A DNA stretch of 64,000 bases from positions 2,707,322 to 2,771,321 of the forward strand of contig NZ_LT964679.1 in NCBI RefSeq assembly GCF_900240215.1. Reading direction: 5' to 3'. This DNA is from Raoultibacter timonensis. Lineage in GTDB: Bacteria > Actinomycetota > Coriobacteriia > Coriobacteriales > Eggerthellaceae. Every line of letters starts with the position of its first letter. Position 1 is the first letter of the stretch. Below are positions 1-8,462 of this stretch, piece after piece. The notes beneath the pieces are model-generated. The model was not told the DNA's origin, did no database searches, and saw only the letters and a list, made by a program, of their open reading frames with translations. A program made the translations under genes and the position numbers.

Positions 1-1217
1 AAGGGGTAGATGTCGTCGATTCCGAACAGGCCGACATCCATGAAGTTGATCTGCCCGGCACCGGGCTTTCCGAGCTGCTGCATGGTGAGCAGGCAGACTT
101 CCAATCGGGCGGGTTCGCTCGAGTACGCGGCGCGGATGAGGCCGCCGCCCGCGCAGTGGCCGATCGACACGGCATGCTTCGCCCAGTAGCGGGCGAGCGC
201 CTTGATCTGGCGCGCGGAAACGCCGGTGATGGGAGCGGCCCATGCCGGGGTCTTCGCAACGCCGTCCTCCCCGCCCAGAATGTAGCGCTCGAACCAGTCG
301 AATCCGACGGAATGGGATTCGACCCATTCGCGATCGTAGAGGCCTTCCTTCATCCATACGTACGCGATGGCGCACTGCAGCGCGGCATCGGTGTTGGGAA
401 GCACGGGAATCCACTTGTCGGCATGGGCTGCAGCGGCGTAGTTCAGGTCGGGCGTGATGAATATCTGCTTGATGCCGGCTTCGGTGAGAAAGCTTTCGAC
501 TCGGCCGGGCATCATGCCGCCCCATCCCCACGGCGTAGTCTCGGGATCGCCCGACCACATGATCACGCAGTCGCCGTTCTCGGCGATATCCTTGAACAGG
601 TTCTCGGTGTGAGCCTGCTTGCCGACGGGATCCATGCCCCAGATATGCTTGGCTCCCCAGGTCCAGCCTTCCCACGAATCGGGCTGACGGGCTTGCAGGG
701 TATAGCCGCCCAAAAGGTCGAGGAGCTTGCCCGGGCAGCCGTGCGCAGCGTGGATGATCTTCGACTCGCCGTGGCCGTCGATCTGGGCCAGCACGGCGAA
801 GGGACCGTATTCGGCGTAGATGCGCTTCAGCTCCGAGGCAACGATATCGGTTGCCTCATCCCAGCTGATGCGCACGTACTTGGCTTCGCCGCGGGTTTCG
901 GGATGGCGCTCGCCGTTCGGATCCCAATCGACGCGCTTGAGCGGATAGGGCACGCGGTTCTTCGAGTAGACGCGTTTCTTGTAGGCGTACTGCAAAGGCG
1001 TCGGAAGCGTATGGGTCTTCGGTTCGAGCACAGCTCCGTTGCGAGCCGTGATCTTCCAGGGACGCATGCTCTCGTAATCGTATTTCTCGTCATAGTGCAT
1101 AGGGCGTATTCGCAGAATCTTCCCGTCCTTCACATCGACGGCAGCGGAGTTGGATCCCAATCCGAATCCGCATAGACCCAAAGATTTATATACCGTTTTG
1201 CCGCTGGTTTCCGGCAT
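1..1217 (-). CDS. Molybdopterin oxidoreductase, pyrogallol hydroxytransferase / catechol dehydroxylase-like (partial)
   Basis: Large catalytic subunit of the DMSO-reductase superfamily; the C-terminal part lies beyond the left edge. Start ATG at 1217, preceded by an AAGGAGAAG-type ribosome site, giving MPETSGKTVYKSLG. The N-terminus has no Tat signal and no clear four-Cys cluster motif, so a cytoplasmic enzyme without an N-terminal Fe-S cluster is likely. The block DPNGERHPETRG...RISWDEATDIV and then PDSWEGWTWG closely match what I recall of the large subunit of Pelobacter pyrogallol hydroxytransferase, where Asp and Ser of the PDSW segment lie at the molybdenum site. The same family includes the gut catechol dehydroxylases of Eggerthella and Gordonibacter. 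A reductive dehydroxylase or hydroxyl-transferase acting on a phenolic or catechol substrate is inferred. It is divergent from the LuxR gene at 1593, the usual arrangement for these inducible enzymes. The substrate cannot be read from the sequence. Confidence 0.85.
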   Translation of the reverse strand, partial: MPETSGKTVYKSLGLCGFGLGSNSAAVDVKDGKILRIRPMHYDEKYDYESMRPWKITARNGAVLEPKTHTLPTPLQYAYKKRVYSKNRVPYPLKRVDWDPNGERHPETRGEAKYVRISWDEATDIVASELKRIYAEYGPFAVLAQIDGHGESKIIHAAHGCPGKLLDLLGGYTLQARQPDSWEGWTWGAKHIWGMDPVGKQAHTENLFKDIAENGDCVIMWSGDPETTPWGWGGMMPGRVESFLTEAGIKQIFITPDLNYAAAAHADKWIPVLPNTDAALQCAIAYVWMKEGLYDREWVESHSVGFDWFERYILGGEDGVAKTPAWAAPITGVSARQIKALARYWAKHAVSIGHCAGGGLIRAAYSSEPARLEVCLLTMQQLGKPGAGQINFMDVGLFGIDDIYP

Positions 1218-1592
1218 AGCTTCTCCTTCCTCAAGGCTTTCGTTCGCAGGATGCATCCCTACCGCTTTTCGCGCTCAGCGGAAGAAGGTTGCAATCGCCG
1301 TGCACCCCGCATATATTCGAACGCTTGTTTTTCGTGCGCTTTCAAAGCAAACGAATGAAAACGCCGCTCGCGTTGTCGCGAGACAAGAACGCGTCTTCCC
1401 CCTTTCGCCGCCTTGTGTAGTATTATGGTTGTCGGTGCTTTCGCTGAAGCCCGGTGCCATAGGCACGTCTGCCAGGACGGAACCTCGTTTGAGTGTATAG
1501 GCCGGAATTAAAACGGGCTATACCTCGATTCGATTGAAAGACCTCAGACGCATACAGCATGCTGAGGTAGTTGCCGAGTCGAAGGGCGAACT
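1218..1592. promoter_or_regulatory. Divergent control region between molybdoenzyme and LuxR gene
   Basis: Intergenic stretch holding promoters for both flanking genes. Visible elements: a TATTAT -10-like box for the rightward gene at 1422-1427, a perfect dyad GTGCC-ATA-GGCAC just before 1467, the string TCTGCCAGGAC at 1468-1478 that recurs at 3386-3396 upstream of the MFS operon, and a stem-loop at 1542-1567 (CCTCAG/CTGAGG with an inner GCAT/ATGC) in the probable 5' leader of the LuxR gene. No extra gene is visible here. Confidence 0.4.
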
Positions 1593-3269
1593 ATGGAAGC
1601 CAAGAAACCGAAAGACACCCCCGCACGCAAAACCGCCTCATCCGTGCACGATACCGAGAAAAGACCCGTTTCAAATGCCCCCGTCCATACGCTGAGCCAA
1701 ACGGCCGACGACCCCATCGACACCGAGTCAAAACGGGAAAGCGAGCCTCCCTCATGGGCGCGCTACACCAACATCCCCTTCAGGCTTTTGGGCTATGGCG
1801 TCTTGATGGGATGGCATTTTCTGCTCATCTACTTTTCAACGGCGCTCGAGGCAACCGAACCAGATGCGTACGTGCTGCTCCTGCGGCAGCTCACGCTGAA
1901 CGCCGCCCTGGCAGTAACGTTTATCGGCCTCTCGCTGACCGGCCGTAAGCCGAATATGCTGAAACTGCTTCTTTCCCCGCTTGCGATAGCGGGAATAGCG
2001 GTAACGGGCACCGTCGCAACGGCGGGAATCATCTACGCGCAGTTCTGCGATGTGGCCGTCGCCACCGTCGCGTGTATGGCCGTCGCGGGCGCGTCCGAGG
2101 GGTTGCTGCTATTCGCATGGCTGCACTTCTACTCCGAAACGGAGACGAACTACGCAACGCAGTACATCTCGACCTCGATCGTCATCGGCGCGTTGGCTGC
2201 GTTTTTCATCCGCCATCTCACCGTTGAAATAGCTTGGGTCTGCTTCGTAACGCTCCCGGCGATATCGGCCGGCATGCTCGCGATCAGCATCCGCCAAACG
2301 CCCGTTCGCAGCGCCGATAGAGGCGGACGCGGACTGACCGACCACAAAGGCGCCGTGCGCCCGCTTGTCGCCTGCGCGGCAAACCTTGCCGTGTTCAGCG
2401 CGGCGTTCGGCTTCTTACAGGGAAGCGTGCTGCATGACGGCAATCCCGTTTTGGCCGCCTTTACCCCTAATGCGGCCATCGGCGCCGCCGCTGCCGGGGC
2501 GGTCGCCATGCTGATATACCGAAAAATGACGGGCAGGCAGGCACCCGAGCTCTTGCGCCGCGTATCGGTTGTGGTGTTCGTGGCCGGCGTCATAGGCGCG
2601 ATATACCCCTGGCCTGCCACGAAGGAGATCGCAGGAATGGCCATCATGGCCGGGTTCATGATCGTCGACATCACGAGCCTCGTGCACGTCGTGAAGGTCA
2701 TTCGCTCCTACGACATAGCTTCGGCGTTCGCCATCGGGCTCAACCGCGCGGTCGAGTACTCCGCATTCGGCGTGTCGATCGCTGCGGGGGCGTTGCTCGC
2801 CCGCACGGCGGGAGCCGACCCCCTGTACCCCCTGTACGTGTGCGGCGCAGTGACGATACTCACGCTCGGTTACGTTATGGCGTGCATGGGAGGTGGCCCC
2901 CTCGACTGGATCGCCTCCCTGTTTCCGGAAAACGAGCTTGTCGAAGAACACGAGGGGGCGCTTCCCCCCTCCCCCATGGAAGCGTCTGCCCCCAACGCGC
3001 CCCACGATGCCAAGCCCGGGCAGCTGACGCTCGGATACTTCAGGCTGAAATGCCGTGCCGTATGCGAGCAGTCGAATCTTTCGCCGCGCGAATCGGAGGT
3101 GCTCGTGCTCATGGCGAAAGGGCGCAATGCGGAATACATACAGAACGCCTTGACGATATCGAACTACACGGCGAGAACGCACATCGCCAACGTCTATCGC
3201 AAGTGCGACGTTCATTCGCTCCAAGAACTCATCGACAAAGTCGAGCAGATGGAAGTCGAAAACACCTGA
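1593..3269 (+). CDS. Membrane-bound LuxR-family regulator with 12-TM MFS-like sensor domain
   Basis: 558 residues. After a hydrophilic N-terminal tail of about 55 residues come roughly twelve hydrophobic segments (about 58-430), a Pro-rich linker, and a C-terminal LuxR/GerE helix-turn-helix from about residue 490 (LSPRESEVLVLMAKG, then YTARTHIANVYRK). This is the Eggerthellaceae type of one-component regulator in which an MFS-like membrane domain presumably senses a ligand and the tethered HTH binds DNA. The start ATG at 1593 follows GAAGGGCGAA. It is divergent from the molybdoenzyme at 1-1217 and upstream of the MFS/molybdoenzyme operon at 3451-8371. By analogy with catechol dehydroxylase loci it likely induces one or both in response to substrate. 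Ligand unknown. Confidence 0.85.
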   Translation: MEAKKPKDTPARKTASSVHDTEKRPVSNAPVHTLSQTADDPIDTESKRESEPPSWARYTNIPFRLLGYGVLMGWHFLLIYFSTALEATEPDAYVLLLRQLTLNAALAVTFIGLSLTGRKPNMLKLLLSPLAIAGIAVTGTVATAGIIYAQFCDVAVATVACMAVAGASEGLLLFAWLHFYSETETNYATQYISTSIVIGALAAFFIRHLTVEIAWVCFVTLPAISAGMLAISIRQTPVRSADRGGRGLTDHKGAVRPLVACAANLAVFSAAFGFLQGSVLHDGNPVLAAFTPNAAIGAAAAGAVAMLIYRKMTGRQAPELLRRVSVVVFVAGVIGAIYPWPATKEIAGMAIMAGFMIVDITSLVHVVKVIRSYDIASAFAIGLNRAVEYSAFGVSIAAGALLARTAGADPLYPLYVCGAVTILTLGYVMACMGGGPLDWIASLFPENELVEEHEGALPPSPMEASAPNAPHDAKPGQLTLGYFRLKCRAVCEQSNLSPRESEVLVLMAKGRNAEYIQNALTISNYTARTHIANVYRKCDVHSLQELIDKVEQMEVENT

Positions 3270-3450
3270 TCGGAAACCGCGCCTTCTTTCATCTACCGCT
3301 TCTCGCGTGAGGCGAAACCACATTTACCGCAAGCCGCTCGATGCCGTTTCGGCGTAGGGCGGCTATAGTTCTTCCCATGGGTTGCTCTGCCAGGACAGCG
3401 CCGTTGAGTCGCATATCACGACAACGTCACTTTTAAAGCTGGGAGGTACC

Positions 3451-4656
3451 ATGAGCGAGAAAGATCAATCGTTTTCCATGGGTCGTCGATGGTTGGTTTT
3501 CTCCATCGTTTTCATCATCGGGATTCTATCGGCGTACAGCATGTTCAAAGCACCGCCGCTGTTTTCGATAATCATTCCCGAGCTCGGATTCACCGACGAG
3601 AACATCGGATGGGTCATGTCGATGTTCTCGATCATCGGCGTCGTGCTGGCGTTTCCGGCAGGCGCGATCCTCGCAAAGCTGGGCATCAAGAAGAGCCTCA
3701 TCATCACTGCCGCGAGCCTGGCCATCGGCAGCGCCATGGGAGCCATAGCCACCAACGCCCCGATTCTTCTGGCTTCGCGCTTCATCGAGGGAATCGGGAT
3801 GGGCTTGATCTCGGTTGTGGGACCCGCCGCCATTGCGACCATCATCCCCCGCGCAAAGCAGGGCTTGGCTATGGGCATCTGGTCGGTATGGTTCCCCGCA
3901 GGCACCGTGCTTGCATTCAACACCGCCCCCGCACTGGCCGCAGGCCTCGGATGGCGTTCGGTTTGGTGGGTTGCAGCCGCGCTGTGCCTGGCGGCCCTCG
4001 TGTTCGCGCTTGTGTGCTATGCGCAGCCGCCGGCCGAAGAAGCCGAAGGGGAGCAAGCTGCAAGCGGCATCATGCGCAAGCCCGATATGTTCAGCATCAT
4101 TATGGTCGCCGTGGCGTTTATGACATGGAACGCGTTCAACGCCGGTGCCATCAGCAGCTTCTATCCTACGTTCCTCGCGGAGGTCCACGCGATGGATCCC
4201 CAAACATCGGGCTTCGTAGCCAGCATCACCAACCTGTGCGTGCTGGCGCTCGGTCCCATCTCGGGTATCGTGTCCGATAAGCTCGGGACGCGTAAAGGAT
4301 TGCTGGTGTTCGCATTCGTAGGCGCAATCGTGTTTTTGACGTTCGGTTTCTCCAACAACCTCGCCCTCATCTACGTGTTCGTGATCGGATTCGCGTTCTT
4401 CTCGGCATCGTGCGCAACGGGTACGTTCTCCATCGTTCCCGAGCTTACGCACCAGCCTGAGAAAATCGGCTTCAGCATGGCCATCGTCGCTTTCCTGCAG
4501 AATCTCGGCATCGTTATCGGATCGGCCGTCTTCCCGGTGGTCGCCGCCGGCCTTGCCTGGGATTGGAACACCGCCTCGCTCGTGTTCTGCGTACCGTTGG
4601 CCGTCGTCGGCCTGATCTGCGTCATCCTCGTACGCGAGAAGGCGAATCGCAGCTGA
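3451..4656 (+). CDS. MFS transporter, probable substrate carrier of the reductase operon
   Basis: 401 residues with about twelve membrane helices and a CynX/OFA-like major-facilitator pattern. An inter-helix loop at about residues 75-90 reads GAILAKLGIKKS, matching the family's G-x-x-x-D/K-R/K loop. I chose ATG 3451 because GGGAGG lies directly upstream (3441-3446); an in-frame TTG at 3382 exists but has no ribosome site and would add a hydrophilic tail. It begins the run of four same-strand genes ending at 8371. Since the following reductase has no export signal, this carrier probably imports the electron acceptor or exchanges it with the product. Substrate unknown. Confidence 0.85.
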   Translation: MSEKDQSFSMGRRWLVFSIVFIIGILSAYSMFKAPPLFSIIIPELGFTDENIGWVMSMFSIIGVVLAFPAGAILAKLGIKKSLIITAASLAIGSAMGAIATNAPILLASRFIEGIGMGLISVVGPAAIATIIPRAKQGLAMGIWSVWFPAGTVLAFNTAPALAAGLGWRSVWWVAAALCLAALVFALVCYAQPPAEEAEGEQAASGIMRKPDMFSIIMVAVAFMTWNAFNAGAISSFYPTFLAEVHAMDPQTSGFVASITNLCVLALGPISGIVSDKLGTRKGLLVFAFVGAIVFLTFGFSNNLALIYVFVIGFAFFSASCATGTFSIVPELTHQPEKIGFSMAIVAFLQNLGIVIGSAVFPVVAAGLAWDWNTASLVFCVPLAVVGLICVILVREKANRS

Positions 4657-4759
4657 TCAGAACGGCTTCGAACCCCTTGGTCGCTTTGACTGCACGCGAA
4701 GCCGACACGCGCTGTGCAGTCTCGTAGGTTGCATTGGTTTCGACAGAAGGAGGTATTTT

Positions 4760-4993
4760 ATGGACCGAGCTGAATTCATGGCATTGGACCCATCCGAAAA
4801 GGCCGAGAAGCTGAACGGCCTGATCGACGAAGGTAAAACCCAAAAGGAGGCCATGGACGCCTACGGCATCACCATCAGGGATCTCATGGCTACGCAGGTG
4901 CTTTTTTCCAAAGCGGAAGGAAAATTCATCTCCAAAGCAGTAGGCGGCTTTTCGAATTTTCACAGCGATACGACCGGCGAAGCCGCTAAGTAG
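4760..4993 (+). CDS. Small hypothetical protein in the molybdoenzyme operon
   Basis: 77 residues, soluble, no signal peptide. A strong AGGAGG ribosome site sits just before ATG 4760, so translation is credible. The sequence is mostly helical; the segment LIDEGKTQKEAMDAYGIT resembles the first two helices of a resolvase-type helix-turn-helix, but a convincing recognition helix is missing. It sits between the MFS gene and the reductase, separated by 103 and 133 bases. It could be an operon-specific adaptor, a maturation factor for the molybdoenzyme, or a small regulator. I do not recognise a family. Confidence 0.6.
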   Translation: MDRAEFMALDPSEKAEKLNGLIDEGKTQKEAMDAYGITIRDLMATQVLFSKAEGKFISKAVGGFSNFHSDTTGEAAK

Positions 4994-5126
4994 TGTTTTT
5001 TGCGAGCAAGGGCAGTCATACCCGTCGGAACAGGTTGCCTGTGCGCAGCCGCTCGTTTGAGCGAGGGGATCGCCCACATCGCATGAATATTCTTTTTATC
5101 GCATTGTCGATAAGAGAGGAGGCACA

Positions 5127-7628
5127 ATGTCAAGAGAAACGATCGTAGAGAAGCTGAGTGAGCGCCATGAGGGGGTGGAGCATTTTTACACCACGTGCCA
5201 CAACAACGGCTGCTGGGACGCCACCTGCCTCATCAAATGCGGCGTGAAGGATGGGAAGATCGTCTCCATCGAGCCCGACGATTCCGTGAACGCGGGCGTT
5301 GCGCGCGAAGACGACAACGAGGAAGCCGTGCAGACGGGCATGCTTCAGGCTCGCGCGTGCCCCATGGGACACGCATGGCGCCAGGAGCTGTACTCCGAAG
5401 ATCGCCTGCTGTACCCCATGAAGCGGATCGGCGAGAAGGGGGCGGGCAAAGGCCACTTCGAGCGCATCTCCTGGGAAGAAGCACTCGACACCATCGCGAG
5501 CAAGATGAAGCAGATGGCAGATGAGAATCCCGACAACCCGTGGCTGTACTACTGCTACTACGTGGCATTCGAAAGCTCCGACTTCCCGTTCGCGTCCTAC
5601 ATGCCCGGCACCATCACCGGATGGGGCGATCACTCCACCTCCGGCGGCGCTGCAGCGGAGGATTTCCATCTGGGAGTTCGCCTAACCGACATCCTGATCA
5701 AGGGCACGAGCGACGCCTATCCCGGCTTCGAGGCTCCCGATCTGCTCAACTCCAAACTGGTGGTTCTCTGGGGCTTCGACCCCATGGTCGCCTGGTTCGG
5801 CCACGTTCCCTACTACATGAAGTTAGCCCAGGAGCGCGGCTGCAAGTTCATCCTGATCGACCCGGTGTACAACGTCAGCGCCGAATGTTTGGGTGCCCAA
5901 TGGATCCCCATCCGCCCCGGCACCGATACCGCGTTCGGCCTCGCAGTCGCCCATGTCCTCTACACCGAGGATCTCTACGACCACGAATACGTGGCCCAGT
6001 GGGTCGAACCCGAAGGCTTCGAGGAGTGGCGCAAGTACATCGTCGGCGAAGTCGACGGCGTGGAGCACACCCCCGAGTGGGCCGAACCCATCTGCGGTAT
6101 CCCCGCGGAAACCATCCGCGAATTCGCGCGCTACTACGCATCCATGAAGCCCGTCCACCTGCAGCAGATGTACGGCGTATCGAAGCGCAACCTCGGCGAT
6201 TACGCAGCAGCGGTCGCCATGCTCCTTCAGGCCATGACCGGCAACCTGTCCATTCCCGGCGGCTGCGAAGGCGGCGGCGCCTCCTTGGTAACCCAGCCCC
6301 GCGTCTTCCCGCCAGTGCCCGACACCGGCCAGATCAAGGGCGACGTGGTGAACCCCATCACGAATAACAACAACAAGGTTACCGAGATCATGCACTGCCA
6401 GAAGCTCTACGCCGCCGGTGAGATCACCGAGGAAGAGTTCCGCCGTCGCATCGGCTGCCCGAAGGGAAGCCCGCTGCCCAACCTGAAGATGGCCATCATC
6501 CCGAACAACTACATCAACAACCAGCACGACGTTTCCAAGCGCATGGCCGGATTCGCCGACATGGAGTTCTCCTGGGGCTGGCAGTACTACCCCGATCAGC
6601 CGTCCATAGAGTTCTTGGACATCGTGCTCCCCTCCCCGATCATCCAGTTCGAATCCACCGACATGCACTTCTTCGGCATCAACCGCTACTGGGGCGCACC
6701 GGCCGGCATGCAGAACTACTTCCTGTTCGCAGGCAAGGGCGTCAATCCCCCGGGCGAGATTCGCTCGAAGGATTGGGTCTGGATGGAGCTGGCGCGCCGC
6801 CTTGGCTTCGCGGACAAGTACTGCCCGAAGATGCTGGACGTCACCGATTGGCGCGACTGGGACGAGCAGGTCATCGAGCGCATCTACAAGCCCGCGTACG
6901 AGGAATGGGCCAAAGACGAGAACGGCATGCTGGAATACTGCGGGGTCGTGCCGCCCTCGTGGGAGGAGTTCCAGAAGATGCCCATCATCCGCGTTCCCGG
7001 CGAGCCAGGCGAGTGGTTCCACCCCTTCAAGAACACCATACCGTGGGGCCGCTCCCCCTTCAAGACGCCGTCCGGCAAGATCGAGTTCGAGAGCTCGTAC
7101 GTGAAGAACACCGATCTGACCCAAACCCGCTACGGCGGCAAGATGGACGCCTACCCCCGCTGGCAGCCAACCTACCAGGACCTGCCCGCGAACGACAGCT
7201 ACTACCATCCGTGGACGCAGAACTATCCGCTGTCGATGGTCACCCCGGTTTCCACGTACCGCCAGCACTCTTCCAACGACCGGAACCCCTGGCTGAAGGG
7301 CGATTGCTACGATCACATGGTCCGCATGTCCCCGGCCGATGCGGCGGACCGCGGCATCAAGACCGGCGACCGTGTTCTGGTGTACAACCAGTACGGCGAA
7401 GTGGAGATCACGGCATACGTATCCTCGAAGCTGCTTCCCGGCACGGTATCCATCGGCCATGGCGAGTGGTCCCGATTCGACAACGTTCGCAAGTCCAAGC
7501 TCATGCCCTACGGCATCGACACGGCGGGCAACTGCAACCTCCTCATCGGAGACACGCATCTGCCCCATGTTGTGGGCGCGCTGCTGACAGCGGGCCTTGT
7601 GGAAATCAGGAAGGTAGGCGATGAATAA
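5127..7628 (+). CDS. Molybdopterin-dependent oxidoreductase catalytic subunit (DMSO reductase superfamily)
   Basis: 833 residues, start ATG 5127 after GAGAGGAGG. Cysteines near residues 24-38 (C-x4-C-x4-C-x3-C, ending CGVKDGKIV) plus ACPMGHAW further on form the usual N-terminal [4Fe-4S] site, although the spacing is wider than the common C-x2/3-C-x3-C. RISWEEALDTIASK, WGFDPMV and the C-terminal domain (YPLSMVTPVSTYRQHSSN, then PADAADRGIKTGDRVLVYNQYGEVE) are typical of bis-MGD enzymes. There is no Tat signal, so it should work in the cytoplasm. The stop overlaps the next start by one base (TAATG), tying it to the Fe-S subunit. No membrane anchor (DmsC/NrfD) follows, so electrons probably come from a soluble donor. 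Electron acceptor unknown. Confidence 0.88.
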   Translation: MSRETIVEKLSERHEGVEHFYTTCHNNGCWDATCLIKCGVKDGKIVSIEPDDSVNAGVAREDDNEEAVQTGMLQARACPMGHAWRQELYSEDRLLYPMKRIGEKGAGKGHFERISWEEALDTIASKMKQMADENPDNPWLYYCYYVAFESSDFPFASYMPGTITGWGDHSTSGGAAAEDFHLGVRLTDILIKGTSDAYPGFEAPDLLNSKLVVLWGFDPMVAWFGHVPYYMKLAQERGCKFILIDPVYNVSAECLGAQWIPIRPGTDTAFGLAVAHVLYTEDLYDHEYVAQWVEPEGFEEWRKYIVGEVDGVEHTPEWAEPICGIPAETIREFARYYASMKPVHLQQMYGVSKRNLGDYAAAVAMLLQAMTGNLSIPGGCEGGGASLVTQPRVFPPVPDTGQIKGDVVNPITNNNNKVTEIMHCQKLYAAGEITEEEFRRRIGCPKGSPLPNLKMAIIPNNYINNQHDVSKRMAGFADMEFSWGWQYYPDQPSIEFLDIVLPSPIIQFESTDMHFFGINRYWGAPAGMQNYFLFAGKGVNPPGEIRSKDWVWMELARRLGFADKYCPKMLDVTDWRDWDEQVIERIYKPAYEEWAKDENGMLEYCGVVPPSWEEFQKMPIIRVPGEPGEWFHPFKNTIPWGRSPFKTPSGKIEFESSYVKNTDLTQTRYGGKMDAYPRWQPTYQDLPANDSYYHPWTQNYPLSMVTPVSTYRQHSSNDRNPWLKGDCYDHMVRMSPADAADRGIKTGDRVLVYNQYGEVEITAYVSSKLLPGTVSIGHGEWSRFDNVRKSKLMPYGIDTAGNCNLLIGDTHLPHVVGALLTAGLVEIRKVGDE

Positions 7629-8371
7629 TGACGCAGTACGGTTTCTTCTTCGACCAGGGCAGATGCTACGGCTGCAAAGCCTGCTCCGTCGCGTGCAAGG
7701 ATTGGAACGACATCGAGCCCGGACCGGAAAAATGGATGAGCGTGTACATGTGGGAGAAGGGCACATTCCCCAACACCGCCATCGGGATCTTGGCGTTCAG
7801 CTGCGGCCATTGCGATAACGCCGTGTGCATCTCAGCCTGCGACCACGATGCCATATTCAAGGAAGAGAAGTACGGCGCCGTCTTGGTCGACCAAGACCTG
7901 TGCGAAGGCGACCGCAACTGCTTTGCGGCATGCCCCTACGGCGCTCCGAAGTTCGCCAGCGACGATCCCGGCACCAAGATGAGCAAATGCACCATGTGCA
8001 TCGACCGACTGGAGAAGGATCAGTTGCCCGCCTGCGTGGCGGCTTGCCCCATGCGCGCCCTGGATTTTGGCCCTATCGACGAACTGGTTGAGAAGTACGG
8101 CGACGTCCGTCAGATCGAGACGATGCCGTCTGCCGACATCACCACGCCCAACTGGATCGCGAAGCCGAACCCGCCCAAGGAGCAGCTGATTCCCTACGAT
8201 GTGGAAAAAGCCATCGCGCTCACCAAGCCGCGTACGAAGACCGACGACGTGTACTCCGACATCAAGAACCTTACGGAGTTCGAAAGCGACGTTATCTGCG
8301 CGAGCGAACTGCGCATGAAGAACGCCACCGTCGCCGAGGTCATGGCCGCCACATCGAGCGACCAAGGCTAA
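7628..8371 (+). CDS. DmsB-like iron-sulfur electron-transfer subunit
   Basis: 247 residues, translationally coupled to the molybdoenzyme. Four cysteine groups are visible: CYGCKACSVAC, CGHCDNAVCISAC, CEGDRNCFAAC and CTMC...CVAAC, the last with the usual 11-residue insert. Homologues use four [4Fe-4S] clusters to pass electrons to the catalytic subunit. In the third group the second cysteine is replaced by Asp (C-E-G-D where DmsB has C-I-G-C). That site may hold a [3Fe-4S] cluster or an Asp-ligated [4Fe-4S] cluster with altered potential. CPMRALDFGPIDEL matches the end of the DmsB core. No membrane subunit is encoded next to it. Confidence 0.88.
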   Translation: MTQYGFFFDQGRCYGCKACSVACKDWNDIEPGPEKWMSVYMWEKGTFPNTAIGILAFSCGHCDNAVCISACDHDAIFKEEKYGAVLVDQDLCEGDRNCFAACPYGAPKFASDDPGTKMSKCTMCIDRLEKDQLPACVAACPMRALDFGPIDELVEKYGDVRQIETMPSADITTPNWIAKPNPPKEQLIPYDVEKAIALTKPRTKTDDVYSDIKNLTEFESDVICASELRMKNATVAEVMAATSSDQG

Positions 8372-8390
8372 AGCTTTAGCATTCCGTGCA

Positions 8391-8427
8391 GGTAAGGGTG
8401 CGGCCCGGATGGGGCCGCACCCTTACC
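8391..8427. terminator. Bidirectional hairpin between convergent genes
   Basis: Perfect 16-bp stem (GGTAAGGGTGCGGCCC with its complement) and a 5-base loop, 20 bases after the Fe-S subunit stop and 36 bases from the end of the convergent LuxR gene. No strong U-run follows, so it may work with Rho or simply protect the 3' ends. Confidence 0.65.
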
Positions 8428-8462
8428 ACCCTGACAAGCCGTGTGGCTTAGGCGCTACACTC

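Noticed and set aside
3451-8371. Complete DmsABC-type membrane reductase
   Set aside because: No DmsC/NrfD-like gene follows the Fe-S subunit and the catalytic subunit has no Tat signal.
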